Source: Phytophthora colocasiae (Eukaryota > Oomycota > Peronosporomycetes > Peronosporales > Peronosporaceae). From it: DNA of 64,000 bases. This document shows, in pieces, positions 53,601-63,400 of this stretch. Every line of letters begins with the position of its first letter. The stretch's first letter is position 1. The notes below the pieces were generated by a model. The model worked only from the letters and a program-made list of their open reading frames with translations, had not been told where the DNA came from and ran no database searches. The DNA is taken from NCBI GenBank assembly GCA_018806915.1, contig JAGKQI010000090.1, positions 744,001 through 808,000 on the forward strand, read 5' to 3'. The position numbers and the translations under genes are program-made.

Positions 53601-55739
53601 TGGTCGACGGTCATACGTATCCAGTCCAGGGAGCGTATCACAGAACTTGCTTAAACACGACACACTGTTTGCCATATTCAAAATTGCACCAGTGTCACGA
53701 TTGACAACTTCGTACGGGTTTACCACTGGCTGGGGCCGTTTGGGAAGAACTGCAACTCGGGATTTTGCTTGCAGTGAGGCTAATGTAGAATCAGCAGAGC
53801 TCGATGGACCAGTTTCCAACGATGGGGGTAGAGGCATCTGTATGCTGCTGCTATTACTCGTAGAACCGGTATATGCTTGGGGTGCCACAGGGTGAATCCG
53901 GTCATTTTCTTGGTCGAGGCGAACGAACTCCTGCATTTTGCGGACAAGTCCTTCAAACTTCTTTCGAGCCAGCATGGTGTCCTCAGTAATGTACTTGATG
54001 AAGCCTTTCGCTGGGTCTGCCCGCTTCCCGAATTCGTAGAGCTTGTTGGGCTCCAGCAATTCGTTCATAACCACGACTAGATCACATGGCGGCGGGGCCA
54101 TCCGCATTTTCTGCGAGCTTTTGGCAACAGACGTCGTCACCATGATCTTCGTCTTATAGCTGGTGAACATCCTCATCACCTTCAAGAACGATGAAAACCG
54201 AAGAGCCCCAGATATACGAGCGTTGCTACTGCCAAGCATACAGCAACTCGGGGGCAAACCCAGATCCTTCAATGTCGCGGTCAAATATTCGGCAACGACT
54301 CGACAATGACACCTTCGTTCAAGAAATACCCACGCTCGGACTTCCTTCACCGACGTGTTGCAAAATCGATTTCGTACTACCTCAGCCGTCTTTAGGAGTC
54401 TTGGCGAGGCTTCTTGCGTTCCACACAAATTCGACTGTGAGGATAGCCATGATAATACCTTCAGGATCGGTCGAATTTTAGCTTTCGTACTTTCGTCGAT
54501 CTCAATATTAGCCCCAATAAATCTTGCCATTAGCCGTTCTGTTTTCAGTGTTTGTTCGGACTTGCCTTCATTGTCAACATTTGCTTCGGCACTGGTGACG
54601 CCCATCATCTCGTCGTCGTCCAATTCTCCTTCTTCTGCGTCATTAACCGCGTCGCTTTCAATTTCCCCGGTCATCAGATCGTCAGCATCTTGTGTATCGC
54701 CCTGTTGCTTGCGTTTCCTCCTGTTATTCACATTCTCTGGGTCGTCGACAATAACCGCTTGCAAGTTGGCTTGCAACTCCAACTCCACAAACTTCCACAA
54801 GCACCACTGTCCCAAATGCTCCTTCACCACTTCAGCATCCTGGATGAACCTGTTCACCTTGTCCTGCCGTTTGCGTTCATCATAAACTGCAGCCGAGTTG
54901 CCCAGCTCCAATTCCAGCCGAAACACATGCACTAAGTCCACCTTCTTGCTATTTTCCCCCAGCAAAAAGTCTCTTACACTAACATCAGCATCTTGTACAC
55001 CTATTCCTTCATTTTTGAACATTTCACAGTGCAAAGGAGGGAAACTCGGCTGCATTGACGTCGATGGTAGCACTGGTAGCATGTTCAGCACATTAATATG
55101 CTTCAGCAAGGGGTTGGTCACTGGATCCCAGTCCATTTTCGACGCTGGGAGTCTTGAGGTCGCGAAGATCCGCAATGGCGTAGCACTGGGCATCTCGTCC
55201 ATTCTATTTGTCAGAAGCTTGAAGAAAGACGGCAACTCCGCGTGTACGAGGTCCCAGTCCTCTACTACTAGAAGAGAGATCGTTATTAGCTCCACGATCC
55301 CTTTACGCAACATTTCCTGCAGTATTAACGGCGATAATACCGCGATCTGTCCACGAGCAGCTTTTATTTGCAGTCGAGTGAACTCTTCATCTTCCAACCA
55401 CTTGTTGGCCTTGTTATTACCTGTAGATGGCGCGTCTTCATCACTACATAGCACACGACGTCCACAGAGTCTCGCGAGCTGCGTCTGAAGCACCAAACGG
55501 CCGGAAGAAGAGGCAGCAACTGCCAGAGTGTGAAGCTCTGGACTGGAAGCGGCAGCCTCGCTCAGCAGCGCACAGCTCACGAAGGTTTTACCTATGGACT
55601 GTGTGCTGCTCACTAGCACGCTACGGCGGCGCGCCACGGCCGCGATCTCTCGCTGATGCTCCCACAGTGCGGCATCCATGTTTGGATTCTCAAGAGTGAT
55701 GGTAGATCTGCCAGAATTGACCCAGATCATCTGGGTCAA
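50688..55739 (-). CDS. DCL: Dicer-like endoribonuclease with degenerate helicase
   Basis: Makes small RNAs from dsRNA. Intronless 1683-aa ORF. An alternative start is Met 21 (MDAALWEHQREI). N-terminal helicase is recognisable but altered: phosphate loop SSTQSIGKT (about residue 44) and VVEDWDLVHAE where DECH is expected (about 157). A weak helicase-C block spans about 450-610. Dicer-dimerisation-like region about 690-870, PAZ-like region about 990-1190. Two RNase III domains: IIIa with YERLEILGD (about 1256) and WIADVLEAITGAYL (about 1346); IIIb with YERLEYLGD (about 1496) and MFADVFEALVAAVFLD (about 1614). Acidic metal ligands are present in both. No C-terminal dsRNA-binding domain; ends in an acidic tail. 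ATPase function is doubtful, cleavage is likely. Confidence 0.92.
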   Translation of the reverse strand: MTQMIWVNSGRSTITLENPNMDAALWEHQREIAAVARRRSVLVSSTQSIGKTFVSCALLSEAAASSPELHTLAVAASSSGRLVLQTQLARLCGRRVLCSDEDAPSTGNNKANKWLEDEEFTRLQIKAARGQIAVLSPLILQEMLRKGIVELITISLLVVEDWDLVHAELPSFFKLLTNRMDEMPSATPLRIFATSRLPASKMDWDPVTNPLLKHINVLNMLPVLPSTSMQPSFPPLHCEMFKNEGIGVQDADVSVRDFLLGENSKKVDLVHVFRLELELGNSAAVYDERKRQDKVNRFIQDAEVVKEHLGQWCLWKFVELELQANLQAVIVDDPENVNNRRKRKQQGDTQDADDLMTGEIESDAVNDAEEGELDDDEMMGVTSAEANVDNEGKSEQTLKTERLMARFIGANIEIDESTKAKIRPILKVLSWLSSQSNLCGTQEASPRLLKTAEVVRNRFCNTSVKEVRAWVFLERRCHCRVVAEYLTATLKDLGLPPSCCMLGSSNARISGALRFSSFLKVMRMFTSYKTKIMVTTSVAKSSQKMRMAPPPCDLVVVMNELLEPNKLYEFGKRADPAKGFIKYITEDTMLARKKFEGLVRKMQEFVRLDQENDRIHPVAPQAYTGSTSNSSSIQMPLPPSLETGPSSSADSTLASLQAKSRVAVLPKRPQPVVNPYEVVNRDTGAILNMANSVSCLSKFCDTLPGLDTYDRRPQYIVRRISIVNHMAPSLKRSKKKLLKYNAKLTDKIDVMKAEAEQRANSTATGKGDDNKEGNDTSVGSSNDQEARFHYSATLKLPGALGIKKQLHSQKVETQAEAKGIVAFKACQELVKKGLLDRHFRSKLLDDQVASIHKDANSTGANVSNTEGATGDDTIVLGETDEAPGQLTDLSTQSSYDLPPVSAEELSLRPIRSLAQEAANSIEEGEEWSTTMCFYGLTGAHYAILSTNELYTGNTNTGWRYDFATSGVMSPEIQPITLAKRPLKLTLTRQELHDVLHFHLVVMRLACMGVQDGVRDVKIESDGVWNEFSEQNDKGYLVVPSVLDESLEPPTLSLDWNYVREIIGKPLLEPLWPLPTADSPETTTGMTDEWICVPTYRLNASYVVQSISDRKVDDIRKEYLADDKSWLAHLKNGKSTPGNPILGRWHTRQQLEEAEGDQPLIYGIQIPPIVPVIRRVMQRNNDEGSIAQYKTKFNERLLIPQYTSRLRLTKSRLFDVMGLVPLLYEFERKCQISHLMGKIGLELDMTLLDDATTKPAYERLEILGDTFLKLETSWYMYEQRKDISQEGQLTQLRRDIIRNDRLNQFALAARLHHYILYPAEVEQHPFQCWKPSCMGKTPDPVVAPAKWIADVLEAITGAYLVGQGEKGARYFLKWIGVSVLEHPSTNFAQPFYPDCFPNELYDAALTSRGGVQHPLSLNFKVPQFEDLPNRLMLLQQRLKYTFCNKRLLLEAVTHPSVGQLVLHIDQMDANDGSTGGGDIEVMSRTQKKKKTVWKGDYERLEYLGDALIEYLTLSYAFLKYDKWLPGSLSQWKSATVSNDALGKTALACFGVDECIFAGAVRIDRETMERVANIERKYTNTEANTGLSPAFEAVGVSRKPKTRGPSSGNNHTLPKMFADVFEALVAAVFLDSGRDLQLVRDVFMGPLLATVGQDAYAYVCHESGLTMDNGDEMMEDLMFSSDEED

Positions 55740-55849
55740 TTTGTCAAAAAGGACATAGGCCGAACCTTTTCAAGCTATTAACACCTTTGTGGCAACAACT
55801 TTAAACACATGGCTCAAAAACGACATGTTTTAAAATCAATATATATCAT

Positions 55850-56420
55850 ACCATCTTCCTCTCCTGTTCATGACGGTTGTGACTGGTTGTGGATATCTGT
55901 ACGCGGTATCTACACTTGAGTTTCGCCAGCTCGATGTTCCCTTCATCGTCTTTTCAGACTCGACGTGGGTTTGCGAGTGTTTTACGATGGCTTGAGAGTT
56001 TAAACACTCGAGAAGATGTGCTTATGCTTGAACAACTTTTAGATGGTGCTAACACGAAAGACGTCAAATTTGCACAAAAAGTTGCATCAGCTGGGTTGAT
56101 CACTTTCCTGTACCGACGAAGAATATTGTCTAAACATCAGACTATACCGACCTTGTGTCTGTGTGTTCTCAGCCTACTTTGCTGGAAAATGGCACAAACC
56201 TGTGTGAACGAGATGTTGGCACCCTATCGCTCTTCTTCCGTTTCCGTCAATTCTTCAAAAGTTTTTGCCTTAAAAGATTCAAGAGAGGAAGTCACAGCTT
56301 CGTTCTTGAACGCACTGTTTGTAGCACGGTACGGGTCCACGTGCATCACCAATTTGATCTTCGCTCGAGCCTACCAAGTACAGTAGTGTACTGGTACAGC
56401 GATCCGTGGCCTGCCAAGCA
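55850..56420 (+). pseudogene. Truncated duplicate of the 33590..34477 membrane-protein gene
   Basis: From about residue 18 to 210 of the parent, with about 90 percent residue identity (MFPSSSFQTRRGFASVLRWL, LSKHQTIPTLCLCVLSLLCW). It differs by a 45-nt in-frame deletion (loss of 15 residues after VASA), a diverged N-terminal join, and replacement of about 10 nt by a GTAC palindrome near 56384 that ends the frame (TAG at 56384-56386). Both ends of the parent gene are missing. It lies 70 bp upstream of the Dicer-like start, so it may interfere with that promoter. Confidence 0.85.
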
Positions 56421-56455
56421 CACAAGTACTGTACCGGTACATGTACTACCGGTAG
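56380..56455. repeat. GTAC palindromes at the break of the duplicated gene
   Basis: GTACAGTAGTGTACTGGTAC, then GTACTGTACCGGTACATGTAC and CTACCGGTAG after a 30-bp remnant of the parent gene. Related to 47298..47365. Confidence 0.65.
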
Positions 56456-57413
56456 TAGAGCAAGTCCGTGTGGACATCTTTGAATGCAAATGGTGCACGG
56501 GACAAGACATCTCCGCGTGATCAACTACTGAACATAAGAAAGTCCGTGAGATCTTCTCCAAATTTTGAAGAATTTCCACACGTCCAAGTTGCGGACGCAG
56601 TACTGCCAATACCCAATAGGTAATAGGTAGGGTGACCAATGTCGAGATCCAACGCTGGGACGAAGCACTCTCATTTCGACGATCTATTCTGTAGACGACG
56701 ATGGATGATACTAGCTGGAAGCGGTGAGCAAGCAAGAAAGGTGGTGGTCCACCGCAAATTCTTGTGACAGCGGCACCGCCTTGGTCAACGCAACAACGGA
56801 ATGCAGGCCACGCCGTGCCCATTTAGATGCTGCTCGAATTCTCGAATGCTTGCAGAACCCAGAACGAGGTGTTTGCGCATGTGGTGTGACGATGTCAGCG
56901 TGGGTGACGGCGCTCCAAGTGGAGCCTCTGCTCGAGGGCAGAGCACCACGTCATGGCTCGGAGGCGACGCCGTTTGCGCATGAAAAGTTTCTTGCGGTGA
57001 CCGGGCTATAGCCCGTGCCTCTACGATTAGGATGGCATCCAAACATCGCACTTAGGATGACCCTGCTCTTCAAGATTTTCAACATGTCTGCGTTATACAC
57101 AGGGTACTAAATTTCAAAGTCACTTTAACGTTCAAAAAGCTCTTTGTACCCATCTTGAAGTCCTAAGCAAATGCATTCTGACAGGTTGCCATTTGGTGTT
57201 CTCAGAAAACTTCTTCTGGTCGTCGTTCAGCACGTTCCCCGAATCTGTTCTAGAACTCATGTGCTGCACACCACGAAACGTTTTTTTCTGGTGGAAGTTC
57301 AAAGGAGACAATCTGTCTCTGTATGTAGTATCCGCTGCCAATTCCTAATTCGCCTCCTTCCACGTCCGACGTGTATTGAGTCTCCCAGCCTCCCGTCTCG
57401 CCCTCTCTTTGAT
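56456..57413. other. Spacer without supported gene
   Basis: Short frames only. Contains PolyPy and GC-rich stretches but no family motif. The 200 bp before 57414 should hold the promoter of the TAZ-like gene. Confidence 0.45.
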
Positions 57414-57920
57414 ATGCCCAGTCCGCCCTCGCGCTGCTCTTACGACCTCCCCACTTTGGACCCAAAACAGCAGCAACAGAACCCAGCAGATGAGCACAGA
57501 GACGGCGAGACATCCCGAGCCAGAGCTACAGCCGCAGCCTTCGCCATGCGCAAGCAATGGGAAGCGAAAGCTGCTTCTTTCCAGCGTGGACTTGAGCATG
57601 TGCAGCATTGCCACGCAGGCGACGCTTGTGGCAGCTCGCTGTGCCACTCCACTCGTCGGCTGATGAAGACGTACGCGACGCACCCGTGCGCCAGGAAGAA
57701 CGGCAATAATAATAACAATAGCGACTGCCGTGTATGCAAGCTCTGGGACTTCCTCATGGCCGGCAAGCCCCAGCTCCCGAGGCTACAGCACGCTCTAGCG
57801 CACCAAGGAGGACTCAGCTGCGGAGCGACAGTGATTCCGAACCGAATCGCCCGTCCCAGTGTCCTGCACCGCCGGATCGCTACGGCGCACAAGACGCAGA
57901 ACAGGATTCGCCGCTTTTAG
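57414..57920 (+). CDS. TAZ-type zinc finger protein (small)
   Basis: 168-aa ORF. The start is chosen at Met 57414; the frame extends upstream to 57171 but that part is unlike protein. Residues about 58-105 read FQRGLEHVQHCHAGDACGSS...LMKTYATHPC...DCRVCKLWDFLMA, with the HC-C-C...C...C-C spacing of TAZ fingers (found in CBP/p300, where they bind transcription factors). Only the first finger unit or two are clear. The remainder is basic and could be affected by an unrecognised intron. Role unknown, possibly transcriptional. Confidence 0.6.
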   Translation: MPSPPSRCSYDLPTLDPKQQQQNPADEHRDGETSRARATAAAFAMRKQWEAKAASFQRGLEHVQHCHAGDACGSSLCHSTRRLMKTYATHPCARKNGNNNNNSDCRVCKLWDFLMAGKPQLPRLQHALAHQGGLSCGATVIPNRIARPSVLHRRIATAHKTQNRIRRF

Positions 57921-58063
57921 GAGAAATGGACAAGTCAAGTAAAACAGAGAGGAGATAGCAGATGGACGCTCAGCTTCTCGTCATTTTTGAGGCGGCGTGA
58001 GGTCTCTATAGGCTGCCGCAAGGTTTAAAAAGAGCCACAAATGCTCCACTCCAAGCCTGTGTC

Positions 58064-59269
58064 TTACAAGCCGAGCTCCTTGAATCTGCAGAGGAGGTCA
58101 CCGAAACATTAGTTGAGTAGGTTAGTTAGAAAACATCGTTGTATCATAGTGAATCACAAGCAAATACAGAAAGAGAGTGGCCTCCGAACTCCGTACCTCT
58201 TCTGCTGCTGCTCAGCCAGCTTCGCCAGCGCCTTCTCGAACTGGTCGTTGTCGTGGTAATACATAAGTGCAGCCTGGAATGCTTTCAAGTCCAGCGTGTA
58301 CTTCTTGCAGATTTCGTCCGTCATCTTACCCGACGCCTTCACATATTGCTGCGAGAGTTGGTGGCGGAATTCAGCGTCCGATAACTTCTGCTTGCGCAGG
58401 TTCGTGGCAATCTTCTCCATTTCAGCCGTCAATGAAGGGATCAGCTCCTCCATCACGTTGATCACCGTTGTAACCTCAATGTCAGGCTTCTCTTCAGGCA
58501 CCATCTACAGCAAAATACTTCAGCTATTCAACTTACTGTACTTGCAACCATCACTGTAACAACGTTTCCAACTTACCCATGCCGATTTGGCTCCAGGGAT
58601 CAACGGATCACGCGAGCCTGTGACTTTCCACCGCAACCGACCGAGTTTGCGCACAAAGTCGTCGATCATCTCCGCCTCCTCTACTGAAATCTTACCGCTG
58701 GGGCCTCCACCACGCAGTGTACCGGTGACGAGCTGCTGCATGGCCTCCTGCACCTGTTCCTTCGTCACGTAGTTGTTCCGGAACACAGCGTCCTGAACTT
58801 TCTCCAGCGTAGACTCAAAGGCGATACTCATGTTAAGTGCGCGCTGCTCTGGTGACAGCTTGAGTTTGCCTCCGTTCTCTTTCTTCTCCTTCTCCACATT
58901 GCGCTCGAGGTCCTCCAGCATGCGGGCAGCGAAAACGTTCATGTTCTGGTCGATCTGCTCGTATAAACGCAGCAGCGCCGTGACATTCTGGATCGGATTT
59001 ACAGTGTATCCTCCTTCAACCTCCTTCTTCTCCTCGTTCTGCGTCTCATTAGCCGTTGCAACAGCAAGAGCCAATGTGCCACCCGCAGCAGCCATTGCTA
59101 CAACACTCAATGGCTTCGTTTGACTCGTAGAAGACGCATTTAACCCGGAAAACGCACTGGTATGCAGTGCACTCGTGCGTAAATTGCCACCCGCCACTGT
59201 ATTGCACGCAGACGCACGCACAGCCTGCAGTACACGTCGTCGTAGCGAGCTCTTGACCTTGGCCAGCAT
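58064..59269 (-). CDS. Hypothetical mitochondrial-type coiled-coil protein
   Basis: Exons read right to left: 59269..58577, 58504..58197, 58085..58064 (introns 72 and 111 nt, phases match). If the last intron is not used the frame ends at 58154. About 340 aa. N terminus MLAKVKSSLRRRVLQAVRAS is rich in Arg and Ser with no acidic residue, a mitochondrial presequence type; an ATG nine codons upstream (59296) is also in frame. A hydrophobic Ala-rich segment (VVAMAAAGGTLALAVA) follows at about 60-75, then helical charged sequence (LLRLYEQIDQNMNVFAARML, DFVRKLGRLRWKVTGSRDPL). No family recognised. Confidence 0.6.
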
Positions 59270-59390
59270 TTTGGGCAAAGCTGATATTGGCCCCACAATA
59301 AATAACTAACATGGGACGTAAATTCTGTTATTTACGTGATAAACTAATTCACCGCCATCCACTCAATAAAATACACCAAACGGATCGAAT
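59270..59390. promoter_or_regulatory. Short divergent promoter shared by the mitochondrial-type gene and eIF3f
   Basis: Only 121 bp separate the two start codons, so the genes probably share a bidirectional promoter. CCACTCAATAAAAT just upstream of the eIF3f start is initiator-like. Confidence 0.5.
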
Positions 59391-60293
59391 ATGAGCGCGT
59401 TGTTGCTGGGCACGGAACCCGTTACCGAGGTGAAGCTGCACCCTGTGGTGGTGCTACAGGCTCTGGACCGCTCTCTGCGTCGCGCAGAAGGCCAGGAGCG
59501 CGTCATTGGCACGCTTCTGGGCCGCGTTGAGGGCGGAGTGGCCGAAATTACGGGCTCTTTCGCTGTTCCGCACTTGGAAAATGGAGATGAAGTGGCTGTG
59601 GGCCGCGACTTCCACACGCACATGTACGAGCTGCACCAGCGCGTGAACGAGGGTGAAGTGGTCGTGGGCTGGTACGCGGCCGGGGCGGGCCAACTGGACG
59701 ATCACTCGGCTCTCATCCACCAGTTCTACATCTCGGTGTGTGAACTGCCCGTGCATCTCGTTGTGGACACGCGGCTGACCAATGACGAGTTGGATGTGTC
59801 CGCGTACGTGTCTGCTCCGTTGGAGGTGGTGGACACGGCGCTGGTGAATCAGTTCAAGCAGATTCCAGTGACGCAGAAGCTATCGGAGCCGGAAGCAATT
59901 GCACGTACGTTATTTTACGTTTTTTTACATGTTCTTGGCGTTGTTTAATATGTTTTTGTGGGTTTAGTGAATGCTATGACGCCTAAGGACGGAGAAATCA
60001 AGGAGAAGGAACTTCCGAAGGAACTGGAGGCTCTGGAGGAGACCATGGAGCAGCTGTACAATTGCATTGAAGGTGCCGGTTCTTTTGTGGGTGATGTGGT
60101 GGCTGGAAAGCAGACGGCGGACGCGAAACTCGGCCAGGAGATTGCTGATGCTCTGGCTGCGATCCCCATGCTGCGTGAGGAACAGTTCGACCAGCTCTTC
60201 AACACGGGACTGCAGGATCTGCTCATGGTATCGTACCTGTCTGGTCTCACGCAGGCGCAACTGTCCATGGCCGAGAAGCTCATCAACACTTAA
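59391..60293 (+). CDS. EIF3F: Eukaryotic translation initiation factor 3 subunit F
   Basis: MPN-domain subunit of the eIF3 complex. Exons 59391..59904 and 59968..60293 (63-nt intron, phase 1), 279 aa. Seen: the MPN- domain (VKLHPVVVLQALDRSLRRAE, RVIGTLLGRVEGGVAEITGS), with HTHMYELHQRVN and VVGWYAAGAG in place of the full metalloprotease JAMM motif, and the C-terminal helical part shared by eIF3f and eIF3h (LPKELEALEETMEQLYNCIE, LFNTGLQDLLMVSYLSGLTQ). No N-terminal Ala/Pro extension as in mammals. Confidence 0.93.
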
Positions 60294-60480
60294 TTTTGCT
60301 GTGGATCGGACGCTGCAGCTTGTTCTCGGTAGTTTTAGTAAGCGGACGCGTGGCGAACAGGTTGCTGTCTTTCACATTTCATGTTCTGTGTGTGTTTTGG
60401 TGCCTGCCTCGGAGATGTTGGTGACCTTTCACGATAGAAACGTTTTGTACTTGTGTAGGCAGAGATCTCAAGACCGAAAA

Positions 60481-63400
60481 TGCCCAGTGACTCGTCTTCA
60501 GACGTGTCGTCGCCGATCTCCTCTGAAGTTGAGGAAGATACTACGTCGTCCGGATCAAATGCGCTATCCGAGTCCGATTTTTCGACCGATTCGGAAAATG
60601 CAGCACCGGTTCGTCGTGTTCGAGCTACACGAATGTCCCGACGTCAAGGAAGGAGGCCTCGAGCGCTGCTTCCACCTGCGGAACCTGCGTCCACTTCACT
60701 ATGGACAACTCGAGAGAAGCAGTTTGAGAAGTTTCGGTCCAGTTTATTGTCCATGCCTGTTCCTGATGGCGTCGTTCGGATTGAGAAGGCGAAAGGATTC
60801 TCGTTGCACGTCATGTCTGTGTTGAACTGGGTGTTACCTGACTCGATCCTGCATACATCGGCGATCCCAGCTTCTGGTGGCGCAAGTGAGAGCGAAGATG
60901 AAGAGGAGCCGCTCATTACGTTGGGCGTACATGTGAGTCTGTTCCATGCTCTGACCAAGCGCTTCTTTGGGAACACGTGGGTTAGCCCGGAACTCGCCGT
61001 GGACCCGTTCCAGATCAAGCAAGCTCGACAGCCTAAGGATGGCACGTTACGGTATATTATCGAGAATGCACTGCTGAATTTCAGAGCCTATTTCATCTCC
61101 GATATCATTGATGCGAGCTGTGTTGGCGTGCTGGAACTTGTGGCGTATGAGAAGGATCCGGACTCCAAGGCGACGGTCCGGGTGGTTGGCTGTGGCTGGA
61201 CGTTGCTTCCTCTGTTTGCCCGGCCGGTACAATCCGGCGAGAAAAATGAACCAAGCGCAGTGTCAGCAGCTTTCTCTTTGGATACAAGTGGAGATTCTGT
61301 CAGCGTCTTCAGTGGGAGTCCTCGAGCGTTATTGGAACTCAGTGCTGATGCTTGGAGCGCTCAGGAGAAGCACGAAGGCAGCAAGTTCTACTACCAGTTA
61401 GTGCAGTACGAGCCGATGTTGACGATCGCCATGTTCTTGAGGAAGAATGAGCTCGTAGGCGCTCTGGATCCTATCCCCGGCTTGAAGAACGGTAATTTGG
61501 CGAACATCGACATGGGGAAGAACCCCAAGATGCTCTTGCACGAGGAAGCAGACGCGACGTACGAGGATACGTTGGCTTCGCTTGTCAAGATCGCCTCATT
61601 GGTGCCCAAATCCGTGCAGGTGGAAGAACCGTTCGAGTTACAAGTGGTCGCTACTCGCGTTGCTATTAACCTTCGGGACGAAATCGAAGCGAATCTCGTC
61701 TCTCGGTTGAGAATCAGCCGTAAAGCAATCCATCAAGGAGCCGCCAGCGTCGAAGGGGAAGTATCTGCTCGAGTACTGAAGATCGCACTTCACAATGGTC
61801 GTTGCTTTCGGACTCGGCAATTCACGGTGCCGCTTAAAGCTGATCCAAACGGAGGGGATACACTGCTCTGTGTGCGCAATCAGTCGAAGCTCCGAGGCTT
61901 TGTGTTCCACCCCAACATGGCCATCGTGGTGACACTCCAGTACACTGTCCACTTCCGAATCATCTGGTCGTCAAAGGTGAAGCAGCAAGCTCAAGAGGCG
62001 AAAAAGCCGCTTCCTCCGGACGAAGACGTGGTTTTAGTGACGATGGGAGCGCGTGCACTGGTTCCTAGTGACGGCAAGAAGCTGTATCTGCACGACAAGT
62101 ATCATCACGCCACAGCTGTCTCTGCTGAGCCCCTAACAACGTTAGGAGGAGTGTTACTCCAAGAACAGGAAGAACATCGACGGGTTCTTCACGTGGATCT
62201 CCTGTCTGGAGCCCCCTGTCGCCCGTACTCGGACAACGCGCTGTATACGCCTCCAGACCAGGTAACCAGGTCACTTGCGACTCGTGAGATGTCTGCCAAG
62301 GACTCATTCTCCTTTTGCGACCTGAGGATTACGATTGATGAAGACTTACCAGCAACCAGTACACCGATTGAAGAGACTAAGGCTCCAGCTTCTCCTGTGA
62401 AAGACATTGCGGATGAGGGCAACCCAGTGATCGAGGAAGATGAAGAGTATGCAGCAGAGGAATGGGCACGGAAGCTATTGGGAAAAGCTAATAGTAATCC
62501 AGTGTTGGCTCAGACGCTCAATGCCTTGGCTACGTCTCCTACTAAAGAGAAAGCTGAACGTCCAAAGACCCCATCGCCTACAAAGAAACAGAAGGTAGAA
62601 CGGCCTGATTCGACGACTTTAGTGCCCGACGCCCCCACTTCCGAGCTCTCTCGAGCGTCCAAGACGCTTCTCACCCGTTATGGCTACATGGATCCTCATG
62701 ATAAACTGCCAACGTCTCCAAGCAACAACCAGAAGACTCACGACAAGCGGAAACGTCCGAAAACAGTGGAGCTGATCGCTAAATCAATTGAAACTGAGGT
62801 GAACGATCCCTTCAAGGCTCACGAGATCCGATTCCACTTTGCAGCGTATCGAGCATGTAGCCCGGATGCCCAAGTAGAGGGGAGAGGTTATCCAGCCCCT
62901 GCCCGAGTGTACTTCACTTTCCAGTTCTACAATTTTCCTCCTACAAGAACTGAGACGCTTCGTCTTAGCAAAGCCTTTGACAATGGAGCAGGAGGCGAGA
63001 TCCAAACATTCCTGCTGATGAGAGATACTTCAGCTAACAAGCCTTCGTTGGCGATTCAATTTGACGTGGACACTACAGCGACGAAAAACTCTGTGGAGAC
63101 TCGACGCTTCGCAGAGTATTTGAAGTGGAACAATTTGTACGTGGATGTGTGGGACGCAGACAGTCTTTTCCAGCTTGGAACGTTTGCAGTTCCTCTTCAT
63201 GAATTGCTTCGACAAGGGGAAAGTGTAAAAAAGTTCCAAGCTGAAGTGGAGATAGCTCCACCATTAGGAGGGATGACAAGTGACGACGACAGTGAGGTCT
63301 GCACGGTTCCTAGCCTGAAAAGTGGAGACGATCGTTTAAATATCGGAAGAGTCCAGCTACTGATGAGCAGCTACGGTCTGAAAGGTGAACATTTCATTGA

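Noticed and set aside
56724..57011. 95-codon ORF and antisense partners
   Set aside because: Chance ORFs in GC-rich spacer with no motifs.
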